From Perognathus longimembris pacificus (lineage: Eukaryota > Chordata > Mammalia > Rodentia > Heteromyidae): a stretch of DNA of 64,000 nucleotides. Location of the stretch: positions 75,251,298 through 75,315,297 of the forward strand of contig NC_063167.1 of assembly GCF_023159225.1 (NCBI RefSeq), written 5' to 3'. A program made the translations under genes and the position numbers. Position 1 is the stretch's first letter. Every line of letters starts with the position of its first letter. This document shows positions 34,901 to 49,500 of the stretch, piece after piece. The notes under the pieces are model-generated. The model searched no databases and was not told the DNA's origin. It saw only the letters and a list, made by a program, of their open reading frames with translations.

Positions 34901-37900
34901 TTAGGTATATGAATAAAAACCTTATCTGTTTCATCTATTTTTTCTAAACTGAAAACATAAGATTTTATAGCTTTTTAATTATGATTTGTTCAGAACTGAA
35001 ATTCACAGTGGAATATCATGTTTTAGAGTTCTAGTTAATAAGTTTTGGTTATTTATTCAAGATAGGAAATAGGAATATGATTTTATTTGTTTAACATTTT
35101 GAGGAAACTTTTCTGAAAGCTTTGATGACATATTCTCTTCACATAGAAAGATATTAATCCTTAGCAATTTTTAAAAATTAATCTACCTTTTAATACCTGA
35201 CTTGTTTGAACCAGTTGGATAACTGCAGGGTTTTTTGTTTTGTTTTTTTGTTTGTTTGTTTGTTTGCCAGTCCTGGGGCTTGAACACAAGGCCTGAGCAC
35301 TGTGTCTGGCTTTCTTTTGCTCAAGGCTAGCACTCTACCACTTGAGCCACAGTCCCACTTCTGGCCTTTTCTGTTTATGTAGTGCTGAGGAATTGAACCC
35401 AGGGCATGCTAGGCAAGCACTCTACCCATAAGCCACATTCCCAGCCCAGGGTTGTGTTGTTGTTGTTGTTTTTTAACCAAGTACTGCTAACATAGTTGAC
35501 AGACCATGGGTTTCCAGTGAAAGCTATATTTAAAAATCTAGGAAATTCCCTTAATTCTCATTTCAATGAAGATAACCTGTTTCAGTATACAGACTGTTAG
35601 TTAAATCCCCAAACCTTCAAAAATGAAAATGAGAATCTGTGGGCTAGAAGCAGTACTTTATAACAAATTTCAATGAAATTTGATTTGATCATTTAAATTA
35701 CCTTTTTGACTAAGACTATAACATAATATGCAACATAGTTATGTGCAGATAAGTCAAAAACATTTTATTAAGCATTGGTATAAAATATAAATGCTTTTAA
35801 GATTTTTTATAAAATTCAAAGTATTAAGTGTCAGATCAAAGCTTTAGTAGATGAATCTTGAAAATGCAATTAATTCCAGTGCATGTATTCTGTGTTGGCT
35901 AGATTGTGCTAATATGCTCATATAAATTAACAAGAACTTATCTTGCTCAACAACCAGGGGACTTCTTTGGGGTGATATAGAGAGGAATATAATTAGTCAC
36001 TTTAATCTTCTGATTGATGAAGTTACTGGGGAAAAAAATCACATGGAACAGCTGATCAATATCAGTGCTTTTTATCAAAACCTAATAGGCGCAGGCCCCA
36101 GTGGATCATGCCCATAATCCTAACTACTCAGGAGGCCAAGATCTGAGAATCAAGTTTGAAGCCAGCCCAGACAGGAAAGTCAATGAGACACTCTGGAAGT
36201 GGTGTTGTGGCACTGTGGCTCAAGTGATAGAACGCTAGCCTTGAGCAAAAAAGCTCAGGGATAGCACCCAGGCTCTTGACTTCAAGCCCCAAGATATACA
36301 CATACACACAAATACATAAACACACAAAACTTATAAGAAACAACTCAAGGGACTATACACGTAAACTCATATACTTGATTAATGAGAAATAAAATACTTC
36401 TAGAAGTGTTTAATTTCAACACGAAGAAAGAAGTTCAATGGTTGTGACATCAATTTACTTGATCAATTTACTTGAATTTTTCACTCAGGCCTTGGGTTTT
36501 GTTTGCTTTTGTTGGCAGTACTGTAATTTTCAGAGAATGAAATTTATTAATTCTTAAAATGATATTTCTTTTTTAATCATTCTTATTTATTGGTGACTTG
36601 AAAGTTAGAATAATTTGTCATTTTTGTACTCTTTAAAAAGTGCTCTTCTATAGAAATGACAAGAATGTAATTGAAGTTTCTCACTAATTAAAATATATGG
36701 GCTCAAAGAACTAGAAGGATAAAAATTCAGGGACTGGAGTTTCAGAAAACTGCTTTTCATATATTGAGGTCTATATTGAGGTATAAGTTCTAGAGAAACA
36801 GTGGTCATTTCTGCCTCATGCATTTTTAAATGTTCAACTCAAACTTTACTCTTCAATAAACAGGCTATCTAGAATAGTATGTTTTAACATTAGAATCACT
36901 TATAAAACTCTAAAAAATGCAGTGAATCTGAACTGAGTGAAAGTGGAGCCAGCAGTATAGAGTATTAATGGTGGCCTTGGAAATTCTAAGAGATTCCCAC
37001 TTTTGAGAACATTGGTCTAGATATTTTTGTTTGTTTTTGTTGCTTGTTGCTTTCTACTTTCTAACTCTAGTTGAAAGGCCTTTAGAGAAATTAACAATTA
37101 GTTTATAATTGTTTTATTCTTACTGTGAAGGGTACTACCAAACACTTCAAAGAAAACTGCCAAAACATTCTTTAAAGGGACTGAATTTTTCAGTTTAAAA
37201 CAGATTGCCTACTATTTACCAATAGAACATGGTTTGGCTGATTAGCTTGGGCAAATAATTCATGTTTGGACTTGTTTTCTTTCCTCTAAAATAAGGAAGG
37301 GGAACCACTAGATAACGACTTCCAATCACATTCTTCTAACATGTCCTTCTTATTTTTTCTAATTTAGATATCTTTAGTAATTATTTGTGCTATATATGAT
37401 ATCCTGTTCCGTTTTTACATTATGACATTAAATTCCTGTTCAACTTTTCAGGATTTGCTGATAATATTTGATATGTCTGGAGCATCTGTCTCTGTGATTT
37501 GATAGCTGATCATTAAATTAAGTAAAGCTTGTAACCAAATCTCCACAATCCCAGCTCTTTTTATAAAACAAATTCTAAATGATAAAGTTCTGACATTGTT
37601 TAAATAAGTTTTATATTGAATTTGTTGGGAGGTGTGAAATTTGAGCACATCCTGACATACCTAACATTCATTTGGTTAGTAGATTAGGTGTGCTTCCCAG
37701 TCTGGTCCTCTTAAGGTAGGTACTCATGGTATTAAAATCCCCAGAGAAATGAGCTGATACTGTTTATATTTTCATAATTTTTCTTAATTTGATGTTTTCC
37801 AGATTGGCAGAGTTTCTTTATTAACTGAAATATGATCTTAAACTTAACAGCAAAAGTGTGTGTGTGTGTGTGCGTATATATATGTATATGTATATATATA

Positions 37901-40560
37901 CATAAACATATATACAATATTTAATTCCAAAGGCCAATAACTCATAACTAAACATAAATATGCAGTTTTAGTTTATTATGTTCTTAGAAGACAATTATGT
38001 GAAATTAGAATAAGAAGCAAAGTGCTAAGTTATAGGCTATCATTTTTCACCTGTCATAACCTATATTTATAATACATAGTATACAAAGTGGTTTTGATAT
38101 ATTCCACCTTTTACCACTATATTGCAGTTCTGAGGAACTAATTTTTATAATAATTTAAAGTTTTAGTTTTATATATCAGAAGACTTAAAGTAATGCCCTG
38201 AAATTTTTATAGCAGAACAATAATGTAGTATGTCATTTTTGTTATATGTAAGAATCTATCTTGTAATTTAGATGTGTGTTTGAATAATTAAAGATGTATA
38301 AATGTGTATATACTATATGATATTAATGAAGTCTGTTTACTTTTTGTTCAAAGCTGAAACAGTAATTTCTCCTTTAAATGTGAAGGCTACCTGGATCTAT
38401 CCTCCATCTTCTTGTTTTGTATCCTAATCTTCCCCTCTACCTAATTTATCAACACTTAACTAATACTTAGCTGAGTGACATTAAGATGCTTTATGTCATT
38501 TTAAATACTTGAATTCTTTAAAGCACAGCATTGAGTGGCATTTAGCAATTTTAACAATGTTCAGCATCAAACATTTTAGGAGAGGAAAGAGCAGTAACAC
38601 ATCCAGTGGAAACTGATGGCATTTCAGGAAGCAGAAGGTAATTATTAAAATTGGAATGTTTTAAGTCTAAATAGTATTCGGTGTTGACCAGCCATGGCTC
38701 CCTGGAGCCTGAAGCAAATATCACACAGGTGGTTCATGAGTGCTGGCTCGGAGAGGTGGATCAAGGCAATAACTAGAGGATCGGTGCCTTACCACACTGA
38801 CCTAGGCTTATGATCCACAGAATCAATAGCAGAATAATCAGAGGGGCACATATTTGTACTCTAAACAGAGTGAGATCTCTTTATTATATCTGCCAGTGTC
38901 AGCAGAGTGAGATCTCTTGATTATATTTACTGCCAGTGTCAGCCATGCAGGTATTTCTAAAAGTAAAAGAGATGTAAACACAGTTGTGATGTAATTGAAA
39001 AGCCAAATAGCTCAAAAATCGAAGATTAACTAGATGAGATCTTCAGTACAGTATTTAGCAAGCAGAACAAACCTGGCCACAGAAGTCAAATAGCTTCACT
39101 TAACAATAAAAACTGTATCCTCTCAGGTAAATAACTTACCCTTTCTCTTACGGAAAATTCTTAATTATTTTAATTAAGCCTCCGATAGCTCTATCTATGG
39201 CTTTTTAAGTAAAGGACAATTTTAGAAGAATTAGTATTGCTTGTTTGAAACCTTAACCTGTTCTTTTTTAAACTGTCATTTACTGAAGTTCTTTACTGTG
39301 AAGTCATTGTTTATTGCCTGAATATAATCCACAGTGGAATTTGTGAATGGCTGATTGTTCTAAAGGAATCCCTTTAGAAATTTTGACTAAATCAAGTAGA
39401 GCAAACATCTGTGACTGTAAGAAATCACCACATCCTTCCCAATATGGAAAACTTATATGTTGATAGTTTTTTAAAGCTGAAAAATGTTGAAATCGTTATC
39501 TATATACATTTGCAGAAATGCGTAAAATTACTGAAGCAAAACAGTGTGATTCACCTTCTAAAGAGAACACAAAGGTAAGCTAGTTCTTCAACCAGTTTGT
39601 ACCTTAGAAAAGAAGTCAGTATGTACACTCTAGTTCACTGGCATAATAAGAGCTTTCTTCACAACTGTTTCTCATTTTGGTGTTTTTGTTTGTTTGTTTT
39701 TTGCCTTGTGTGTGTGCTCATAGTACTCAGGAGGCACTGGCAGGAAGAGCCTTAGTTTAAGCCCTGCCAGGGCCATGTAGCAAATTTCAGTTTCAAAGGA
39801 AGAAAAGAAGGAGAGAGGGAAGGAGGACTATTTTACTTGCATAACAAAAGTTGTTATTCAGTGCATCAACTAAAATTTCAAAACTTTCTTCCTAAAAAAT
39901 TGTTGTCTAGTGGAATATTTGACTTATTTTTCTATAAGATATACTTGTTATATAAAGAGAACTAATTCTGGAAACTTCATTTTAACCTTGAGTTGGTGAT
40001 CCCTTGTGAGCACACAGGAGAGGCAGGGTACTGTATGCACAGTAAGGTGAACTTTCTTAACAAAAGCAAGGAGGAGAATAGTAGATAAAGATTATAATCG
40101 CCAACTACCAACTTTAGCATTCCTATTTTGATTAGTAGTTCACATGAAAATAAGTCAGTTTATTTTCATTAATTCAAATTGTTACTCTCATATGAAACTT
40201 TTGTCCTGCACACCCAACCCCAGCAAAGAATTACAGAAAACATATGTAATTACATCTAAGTGGGCTAAGGAAACACGATAATAAACAACAGTCCTGAAAG
40301 AATTCTAAGTTGTGAAAAGGGAGATAATCACTGTAAAACCATAGAAGGCTGAGTTCGTGGTGGTTCCTGCTGTAATCCAGCTACTCAAGAGGCTCTAAGG
40401 ATCGTGTTTTAAAGCCAGCCCAGGCAGAAAGTATATGAAACTCTCCAATTAACCACCATGAAAGCTGGAAATAGAGAGTTATGGCTCTCAAGTGGTAGAG
40501 CTCTACTTGAGCAAAAAAATTTCAAAGACAGTGAATGCCCAGGCCGTCAAGCCCCAGGAC

Positions 40561-40596
<36 letters not shown>

Positions 40597-43500
40597 AGAG
40601 ATTATATGATAATGTTATAATAAACTATACTTACAGAGTTTTAGAAAATGAAAGAAGATAGAATATATACTTCCTAAAGGGGAGGAGTAGATTTCTCAGA
40701 AGAGGAAATGCTTGAAATGGATTCTTAGTTATTAGTATAATGACATACAAATTAAGGACAGAAGTAATAGTATGAGTGAAAAGAGACAAATGAGGCACTG
40801 TCAGTTATATTCAAGGAAATGGAGCAGCTGAGGCAAAGAGATAAAACATTGGGGGTTGGAAACCCAAGTGAAATGTGACCTAGGATTATGATGGGAGAGG
40901 ATAGCATAGGATCAATGACCAGATAACCAAAGGGGAACATATTTGTACTCCAACACAGTGAGATCTTCGTTATATTTACTTCTATTGCTAGTGTCAGCAA
41001 CAACTTGGTAGGCAGAAATGAGTTCTCAAAAAGCTCTTTTATATATACAGCTAGTTTAACTTAGTTGTAGCCATTAGAGAAATCAAAACATCATGTCAAG
41101 GTATGAAGGAACTCCGGAAGTGTTCTTAAGATACATCATGTAGAATGCCATTTTTATGAGCTACGTTGGCCAGCGTTTTTAAAGTTTCACTCACTGATGA
41201 ATAATTTTTTTTGCCAGTATTGCTGCTTGAACTCAGGACCTGAGCACTGTCCCTGGCTGCTTCTTGCTCAAGGCTAGCTCTCTACCACTTGAGTCACAGT
41301 GCCACTTCTGGCTTTTTCTATATATGTGGTGCTAAGGAATTGAACCCAGGGCTTCATGCATACTAGGCAAGCACTCTACCTCTAGGCCACATTCCCAGCC
41401 CCTTGTTTCATTTTTTAAAGTAGATATGTACTAGTTTCTATATTGACAAACGAGTAGATGTATTTGCATATTTCAGAAAGTGATTGTTTCATGTTTTAAC
41501 CCTGACTGACTTATAGCTTTAGATTGGATCTGTAGTATTGCTGGGCTAAGCCTTCCTCTGGCATTCATTTTACTCAGACCTGTGTAAATACTATTTGTAG
41601 ACTTGCTTCATTTATTCACTTGCCCCAATCTCTTTATTAGATGGAAGAGAAAAAAATGTCTCATATCTGTATTTCAGCAACTGAAAGCTTAGTGTGTAAT
41701 GTTACTGTACTTAGCTTGCCACTGAATAGGCATAACATTTTAGGCAGGTTGTTTCCATTATCTCTGAGTCTTACTGTAAATCACAAATGGAAATAATAAC
41801 TATGCCTAACTCAGAATTTTTGTAGGAATTAAAGATAGTGTGTGGTGCCTAAAGTTGTAAGCACTAAATAAATATTAGCTATTGTGCAACTTTTATTTAA
41901 TAAATAATCATGTAGTACATAGTCTTATAGGGTGGTGGTGTTTTAATTAAAAATTTCTTCTCTATGACTAGTAATGAAAAAGTAAACGAAGTGGATTGCT
42001 CTCTAGATTATAAAAATCTCAATTTTTTTCAGTGAATCATGAGAAACGTTCTGAAATGACTAGCACTGCTTAATAACATATATATATATATACTAGTGAC
42101 TAAATGATAGGCTTTGACTAGTTCTAACTCTTATATGTCACATGTCACATGATGACTAAGTTATTTAATTTCTAAACCTCATCTGGAAGATAGAAATGAT
42201 TGTCCCTTAAGGTATTAGCTATGTCAATAGATAAGGTGGTATTCAAAAGGTATCACTAAATTATATTCTTGTCCTTGTGTTTCTGATCTCTTAGCTATTA
42301 TTCTTATGTTATTAAAACTGAAAGATCTAAGGTAACTTTATCTTTGTCTAGAAGATACCGTCTTCTGTGCAAGAGACAAGCTCTGCTGAAGCAGCTCTTG
42401 CTCAGCAGACCGCACACCCATGTGGAGTACCAGTGAACCATTACCAGCCAGATCCAGTGCATGGTTACCCAGGGCTAGAGTATCCACGGGCTATGGAAAC
42501 CAATGTGCCTGTGCAGAGCCAGCCTCCTTTAGGTAAGAAACAACACGTAAACAACTATGATTGAGAAATTGACTTGTAAAACTGTATATGAAAATACAAA
42601 GCCATCAGCAATGTCATACATCAGGAAATAGTGAAAATTATATCTCATAAGTTCCAGGTGGGAAATCACTGAGGTATATATAATCCTAGAAATTATCTGT
42701 GTCATCTGGTCATGGCCTCTGTAACCCCAGCTTCTCAGGAGAAAGGGGTAGGAGGATTGTAGTCCAAGACCACAATCCTCAAAAATCCACAAAAAGTTAG
42801 CAATACCTTATCTCAAAAACAAGCTGGGTATGATGTGGGGAATATTTTCTTTCATCCCTAACATATATTAGGCTATATAAGGCCCACAAAATTAGTTGGT
42901 ACATGACAGGGCAGACATACATGTATGCTTCCCTTTGGCTGACTAAGGCCCATCTACTTGTATTGGTAATTTTGTATAGTTCACAAATATTCAAATGGCC
43001 CTTGGCAGAAAAAGGTTTTCAATCCCTACTCTCAGATACTGAGGAGATGGACATGGAATATTGAAACCCAAGGCCAGCACAGACAAAAGTTTGAGACCCT
43101 ATCTAAAAACTGAAACTGTTAAAAGGGATGAGACAGCAGAATAGATGCATCCTCCACTTTTATCCTTCCATGCATAAGAAGAATCAGGTAACAGGAAGTA
43201 CTATATTCCAAAGAGAGAAACAAAGGAAGAGCAGAGAATCCAGAATTACAAGTCAGATGCCAGTGCCTCACAACTATAATCCCACTACCCAATGTGAGGC
43301 TCAAGAATTCAATCCCCAGAACCTAAAAAAGAAAAACTCAAAACACACAAAAAAAGCCCTCAGTAGAAAGCCTTACCAAAATGAAACAAGCTGAAAATAG
43401 AGCATCTGGGATCAAAGACAAAGTAGAGGAATTAGACTGGACAATGACAGAAAAAATACTAAGAAAATATGAGTAGAGCGTGCAAGACCTCTGGGAAACC

Positions 43501-46500
43501 ATGAAAAGACCAAACCTATGAATCATGGGTACAGAAGACACAAACTATTAAAGGTACAGAAAATATATTCAACAAAATAGCAGAAGACATCTGCAATCTT
43601 GAGAAAGAGAAGGGTTGTCTGGGTTCTGGAGGCTTTCAGAAAACCAAACAGGCAAGAGGAGAAAACAACACTAAACACAGTATAATAAAAACACTAAATG
43701 TACATAAATGAATGTTGAAAGCTTTGAGAGAAAAGCGATAAGCCACATATAAAGACAAAACCTTAACATGTTTTCAACAAAAAAAACTCCAAAAACAAGC
43801 AGGGCATGGAATGATGTTCCCCAAAAATATATTCACAACAAATACCAATAGAATATATGTCTTCTACTGTACTGGATAATCTAGAATAAATATATATATT
43901 TTTAGATGTGGAATTGAGTCAGAAGATATACACAAACAGTTCTATAACAAGTAGCAGGGTTAAAAGCAGTAATAGTCTGCAAGCAAAAAGTGTTCAGGAA
44001 TGGATGTGTTCATTTACACATTCTGTCAGACCTTGAAGAAGAACCAGCACCTCAAGCTATTCCATTCATTAGAAAGGGAAGGTGTGTTAGCTACTAAACT
44101 CATTCTATAAAACCAGCATTACTTTTGTTGGGCTTTAAATTGCCGGGCTTAGCTCTATCCCTCCCCAACAAGTGGGGATAGGTCCTGGGCTTATCTATCT
44201 CTGTGGGGGATCCATACTCACTCTCTCACATCCCCCGGGCCGGTAAGGTATCGACACGGGAGTGGGGTCCTGGGTTTAGCCTCGGGTCGCATGTAGATGC
44301 GAGACCTCATACTCGCCAGCCCAAGGATGACACGAGCGCGTGAGATCTCGGAGATGTCTCTGGGACAGTTCTAATTTATTCAGATGAGAAACCACAAAGA
44401 TATACCCCAGAGGCGGGCACAGGGAAGGGGAGAAGGGATTGGCCACGAGGGGTGTCCATCAAGTGATGTCAGGGGACCTCCCTTGGGGGCAGAAGCCCAG
44501 TCCCCCAAGGATGGACCCCTGGGGTACCCCTCCATTACACACATGCTCGCCCCAGGAGCAGGGCTTGCCTTCCTGTTAAAGGCAGGAAGGGGAGGGACAA
44601 GCCAAGGTCAGCTGTGGCCTCTTAAAGGCACAGCTGACCCCAACAACTTTGATACTGAAACTAGACAAAGACACAACAAAAAATTATAGGCAATTTCCTT
44701 GACAAACATAGGCACAAATAATTCTTGATAGAATCCTTACAAGCATAATTCAACAAGTCATTTAAAGATTTTACATCACGACCAAGTTGGTTTCATTCCA
44801 GGGATACAAAAATAGTTCAACATATAAAAACCACATAATCAGATTCTAAGTCACATGGCTTCTGTCTTGGAAATTTTACCTGTAGATTACTTAAGACAGG
44901 AGTCAGGAGACTTTAGGAAAGGGAAGAAAGGAAGTGTTCTCTATGGGTCTTGTGGCCTCAACCATCAGTATAGGGTTTTTTCTTTCCTTGGTGACAGTAG
45001 AAGGACTTCATTTTCATAACATACTACTCTTGATACTTTCTTTAAAGATACTTTCATTGAAGATTCTCTCATGAGATATTTGGCTGGGAGCTGGGAGGCT
45101 AAGGTGCTTGAGTCCTGGCTCTTCAGTGAACTTAACTGTGTGACCTTGGGCAAGTCACTTAACCTCTCTGTGCTTCAGTCTCCCTGTCTTGTAAATTGGG
45201 AGTAATACCTACCTCACAGGGTTGTTGTGGGGATTAATTAGAGATAATGTCTGTAAAGCATTTAAGATTCTTGAAGAAGGCGCTATATAAATACAAAATA
45301 ATATCTATTAAAAAAAAACAAACAAAAAAACAGAAAATTCAACCCTAAAATTCATATAGAAACATGAGACCCCACACATAAAAAGTAACCCTAAGCAAAA
45401 ATAATAATGCTAGAAAGTCAAAATATCAGATTTTGAATTATACAACAGAGCCATAGTTGCTGTTTAAAAAACAGCATAGTTCAGGGCTGGGAATGTGGCC
45501 TAGTGGCAAGAGTGCTTGCCTTGTATACATGAGGCCCTGGGTTCGATTCCCTAGCACCACATATACAGAAAATGGCCAGAAGTGGCGCTGTGGCTCAAGT
45601 GGCAGAGTGCTAGCCTTGAGCAAAAAAGAAGCCAGGGACAGTGCTCAGGCCTTGAGTTCACAGCCTAGGACTGGCCAAACAAACAAACAAAAAACAGCAT
45701 AGTATTGGCACAGAAATAGACATGAAGCCAGTTCAGGACATTCTAGAAGATGCAGAAATCCACATGGCTACAGCCATTTGATTTTTATTTTAGTTTTAGC
45801 AAAGGTTTAATGTCAAGGTTAAAGGAAAGAGAAATGGAAAAGAGAGCAAAGCATTTTCCCAGGCAGGAAATGAGCACTAAAGACTCAAAAATGGATCAGT
45901 TATCTTACTGTGAGATCAGTGCTAAAAGCATGTGTTTAGCATGCACAAAGCCTGGGTTCAATTCTCAGCACTTCATATCAAACAAGAAAGATTGATTGAC
46001 TGATTGACTGACTGATAGTACAGGCAGGCAAACTGACTATAAGGACACGCAGGGGGAAGAACAAATAAACCTCCAAAGTATGAAAAACTTGTATCCATCC
46101 ATTTTCTGGAAATAAAAATTTAAGATATTCAGAGTAGACTATGAAAATATTGTTTCTGAGCCATAGCTTATTTTGCACTTTAGTATATTTGGATCATCTT
46201 TGTATACAAAAACCAACTTTGAATCATTTTTCAACTGTTTGGTTTTGATTTTTTGAGAGATGTAAGTTTGAAGGCTGATTAGTAAAGGAGTAGAGGAAAG
46301 TAAGTGGCTACTTTTGCTGGAGTCTGTTTAAGAAGAGTAAAGACAGGGCTGGGAATATGGCCTAGTGGCAAGAGAGTTTGCCTCATATACATGAAGTCCT
46401 GGGTTCGATTCCTCAGCACCACATATATAGAAAAGGCCAGAGATGGCGCTGTGGCTCAAGTGGTAGAGTGCTAGCCTTGAGCAAAAAGAAGCCAGGAACA

Positions 46501-49500
46501 GTACTCAGGCCCTGAGTCCAAGCCCCCAGGACTGGCAAAAAAAAAAAAAAGAAGAGTAAAGACAGCTTTGTCCTTGAAAAGAAATAAAGTTAGTGAAAAA
46601 CAATGGTAAGAATGCACACAAGATGCTCTTTTCTTCCTGCGTTAATGAAGAATAAACATTGAAAGTCTATCTGTTCAGAAAGGATGAGACTATGTATTAT
46701 CTCAAGATTGTTCATGTATTGCCTGTTTCTATTGTACCAATAGGCTATTCATTCTACTGTAATATTTGCTAACTGTAGGTGGCGCTATGTCCAAAGGAAA
46801 CTGCACATGTACATACCCACTGTGTATGTGGAAATTTACCTTTCTGGAGTTTAATTACAATAGAAATACATACATACATACATACATATATTATACACAT
46901 ATGTGTATATATACGTATATATATATACTTTTTTATTTTAATTTTTTGCCAGTCCTGAGGCTTGAACATGGGTTTAGGCACTGTTCCTGAGCCTCTCTGT
47001 GTTCAAGGCTAGTGTACTCTACCACTTGAGCCACAACGCCACTTCCAGCTTTTTCTGAGTAGTTTGTTGGCAATAAGAGTCTCATTGACTTTCTTGCCTG
47101 GGTTGGCTTTGAACTGCCCTCCTCAGATCTCAGCCTCCTGAGTAGCTAGGATTGCAGGCATGAGCCAGGGCACCTGGCTTGGAAATTAATTTCTTATCCA
47201 TGGCTGATAAATTTATCCTGACATTTTCATACTGAAATAAATTTTCATATTGAAAATAGTTTGACATTAGTTTTCTTCTATCCCCACATTTTCATCTCTG
47301 CAAAATGGGAATTTTTCTTACTAAGCCAAAATGTTTAGTCACAAATGATTAATAACATTTTCCTTATAATTCATTGTATCCCCATCATATTAAAAATCTC
47401 CACTGAATTGTATTGGATTTTTAAAAAGAAAGATCAAGGTTGTCATAAACAAATTGACATGACAAATGAGAAGTCAAATCAAGTATTTGCCTTGTACAAA
47501 AGTAATACTGAAAAGAAGCAAAAGTAAAATTTAAGGCGGCAAGGAATGCAGAATGAACTGATATCTTTGCCAGATGCGTATTTTACAGAATAAATGTTAG
47601 GTGAGCTAAGGATTAGAGAAAGAAAGAAGACTTCCCTATCTAGGCACTGGCAGGCATTCCAGATGAAGTAAACAGAATTATGGCAAACTAATAATTCAGT
47701 GATTGAGGTTTTGGCTGGATCACCAGGAATGTGGACAGATAAATTTGGAAAGACAGATAATAGAGAACTTTGAATCTACATTGCTTTTGCAGATAATAGA
47801 GAACTTTGAATCTGTATGCTTTTTACTTAAATGAAAAGGTATAGTTAGTGTGCATCCAGTGAGGGTTTTGCTTTAGATGGTTTTTTGTTGTTGTCGTTTT
47901 GGTTTTGTTTTGTGGTTTTTTGTGATGCTTGGGTTTGAACTCAGAGCTGTGTACTTTCTTTTCTTTCTTTTTTCCCCCACCTCATGTCTCTCCATTCACT
48001 ACAGATAAAGCACAGAGCCTGAGCCAAGGTGTGTATGGGGTAAATTTACTCTGCCCCCTTGCTCTATACAGTGTAATAACATGGCCTGTGGTAAACACCA
48101 GGAGGCCTCTGGACCTTTTACCTTTTAAGCCATGCCTGTAGTTCTTTCCTTCCTTCCTTCCTTCCTTCTTTCCTTTCCTTTCCTTCCCTTTCCCTTTCCT
48201 TTTCTTTCCTTTTCCTTTCCTTTCCTTTTCCTTTCCTTTTCCTTTTCCTTTTCCTTTTTTTCCCCCCAAACAGGATCTTGCTTTTTGCCTGTAAGATTCC
48301 CTCTCTAGTTAACCAGCAAAATGCTAGACTGGAGGCCTGGCTTAAGTGATAGAGCAGCAGCTATGAACAAGAATGACAAGCAGAAACTTGAGGTCCTAAG
48401 AGGACCAGAGGTCAAACCCCAGTACCAGTGCAAAACAAAAACAACTGTACCTGTGTAGTTTATCTTCACCAATAGTAGTAAATGAATTACTTAATTGAAA
48501 GTTTAAGAATTAATGAGAGTCCCTGGGTTCAATCCCCAGCACCTCCCCCCCCCCCCAAAAAAAGAAAGGAATAGTAAGATTTAATATTTTGTTTTCTTTA
48601 TTTCAGAGGGTCAAAAGTTTTTGCATTGTTTTTGTTTTTGTTTTTACATTTCTTAACCCTTAACTGGCTCATTAGCTGTTATAACCAGCTATGTCTGATA
48701 CTTGGTTCTTTGTTTTATTTGTTCTCAGATTGCTACCCAGACAGTGTCTTTCTCTGGAAGCCCTACATTATCACAGCTGTTCTTCCTAATGGAGTTACTG
48801 GTGGGGAAACAAACTAGTCATGGATAACTTAGTTTAATTAAGACCCACCTCTGGAGCTGAAATCAGCCCTCAAACTGAACAACTGTATGCACACAGACAG
48901 ATAAGTCAATTTTTGTGGGTCAGTCTTGATGTCAGCTATACCTCATGCTGACCAAAACAAAAATAGTGACAGAAAAGAAACAAAAAAGGTCATCTTCAAT
49001 TGAGAAATATTTCATCTTATGGTATAACAAAGTCCTTGATAAAGAATATGCCGAAGTGAAGATGCATTTAAAAAATCTTTTATTCGTATAGTGTCTGACC
49101 AGGAAGGAAAAAAAACAAATTTTGGATAAATATGACTAAATAGTTTGATTGTACCGTTCTAAAATGTGTACTTCTAGGTGATTCTGAAGTCTTGAATGGC
49201 CCCACAGTGGTGCATCCATCTGGTGACAATGGCACAATGGTGTTAGAATCTGAATGTCAAGTTCCTGTGCAGAAGGTAAACAGTCATGTTTTCACTTGTT
49301 ATCTTAAAGGGATTTAAAATTGAGTAAGAATTCAAGGAGGTATTTTAAGCCTTAACGTAAATGAGATTTCAGATCTCTATGCCTAAATTTTTTTAAGGAA
49401 AAAAATATATATATAACCACCACTTTTCACCCACCCACTACAATCAAATGTTGTGCACATATTTGGTGCTGGTCCTGTGGCTTGAACTGAAAGCCTGGAC

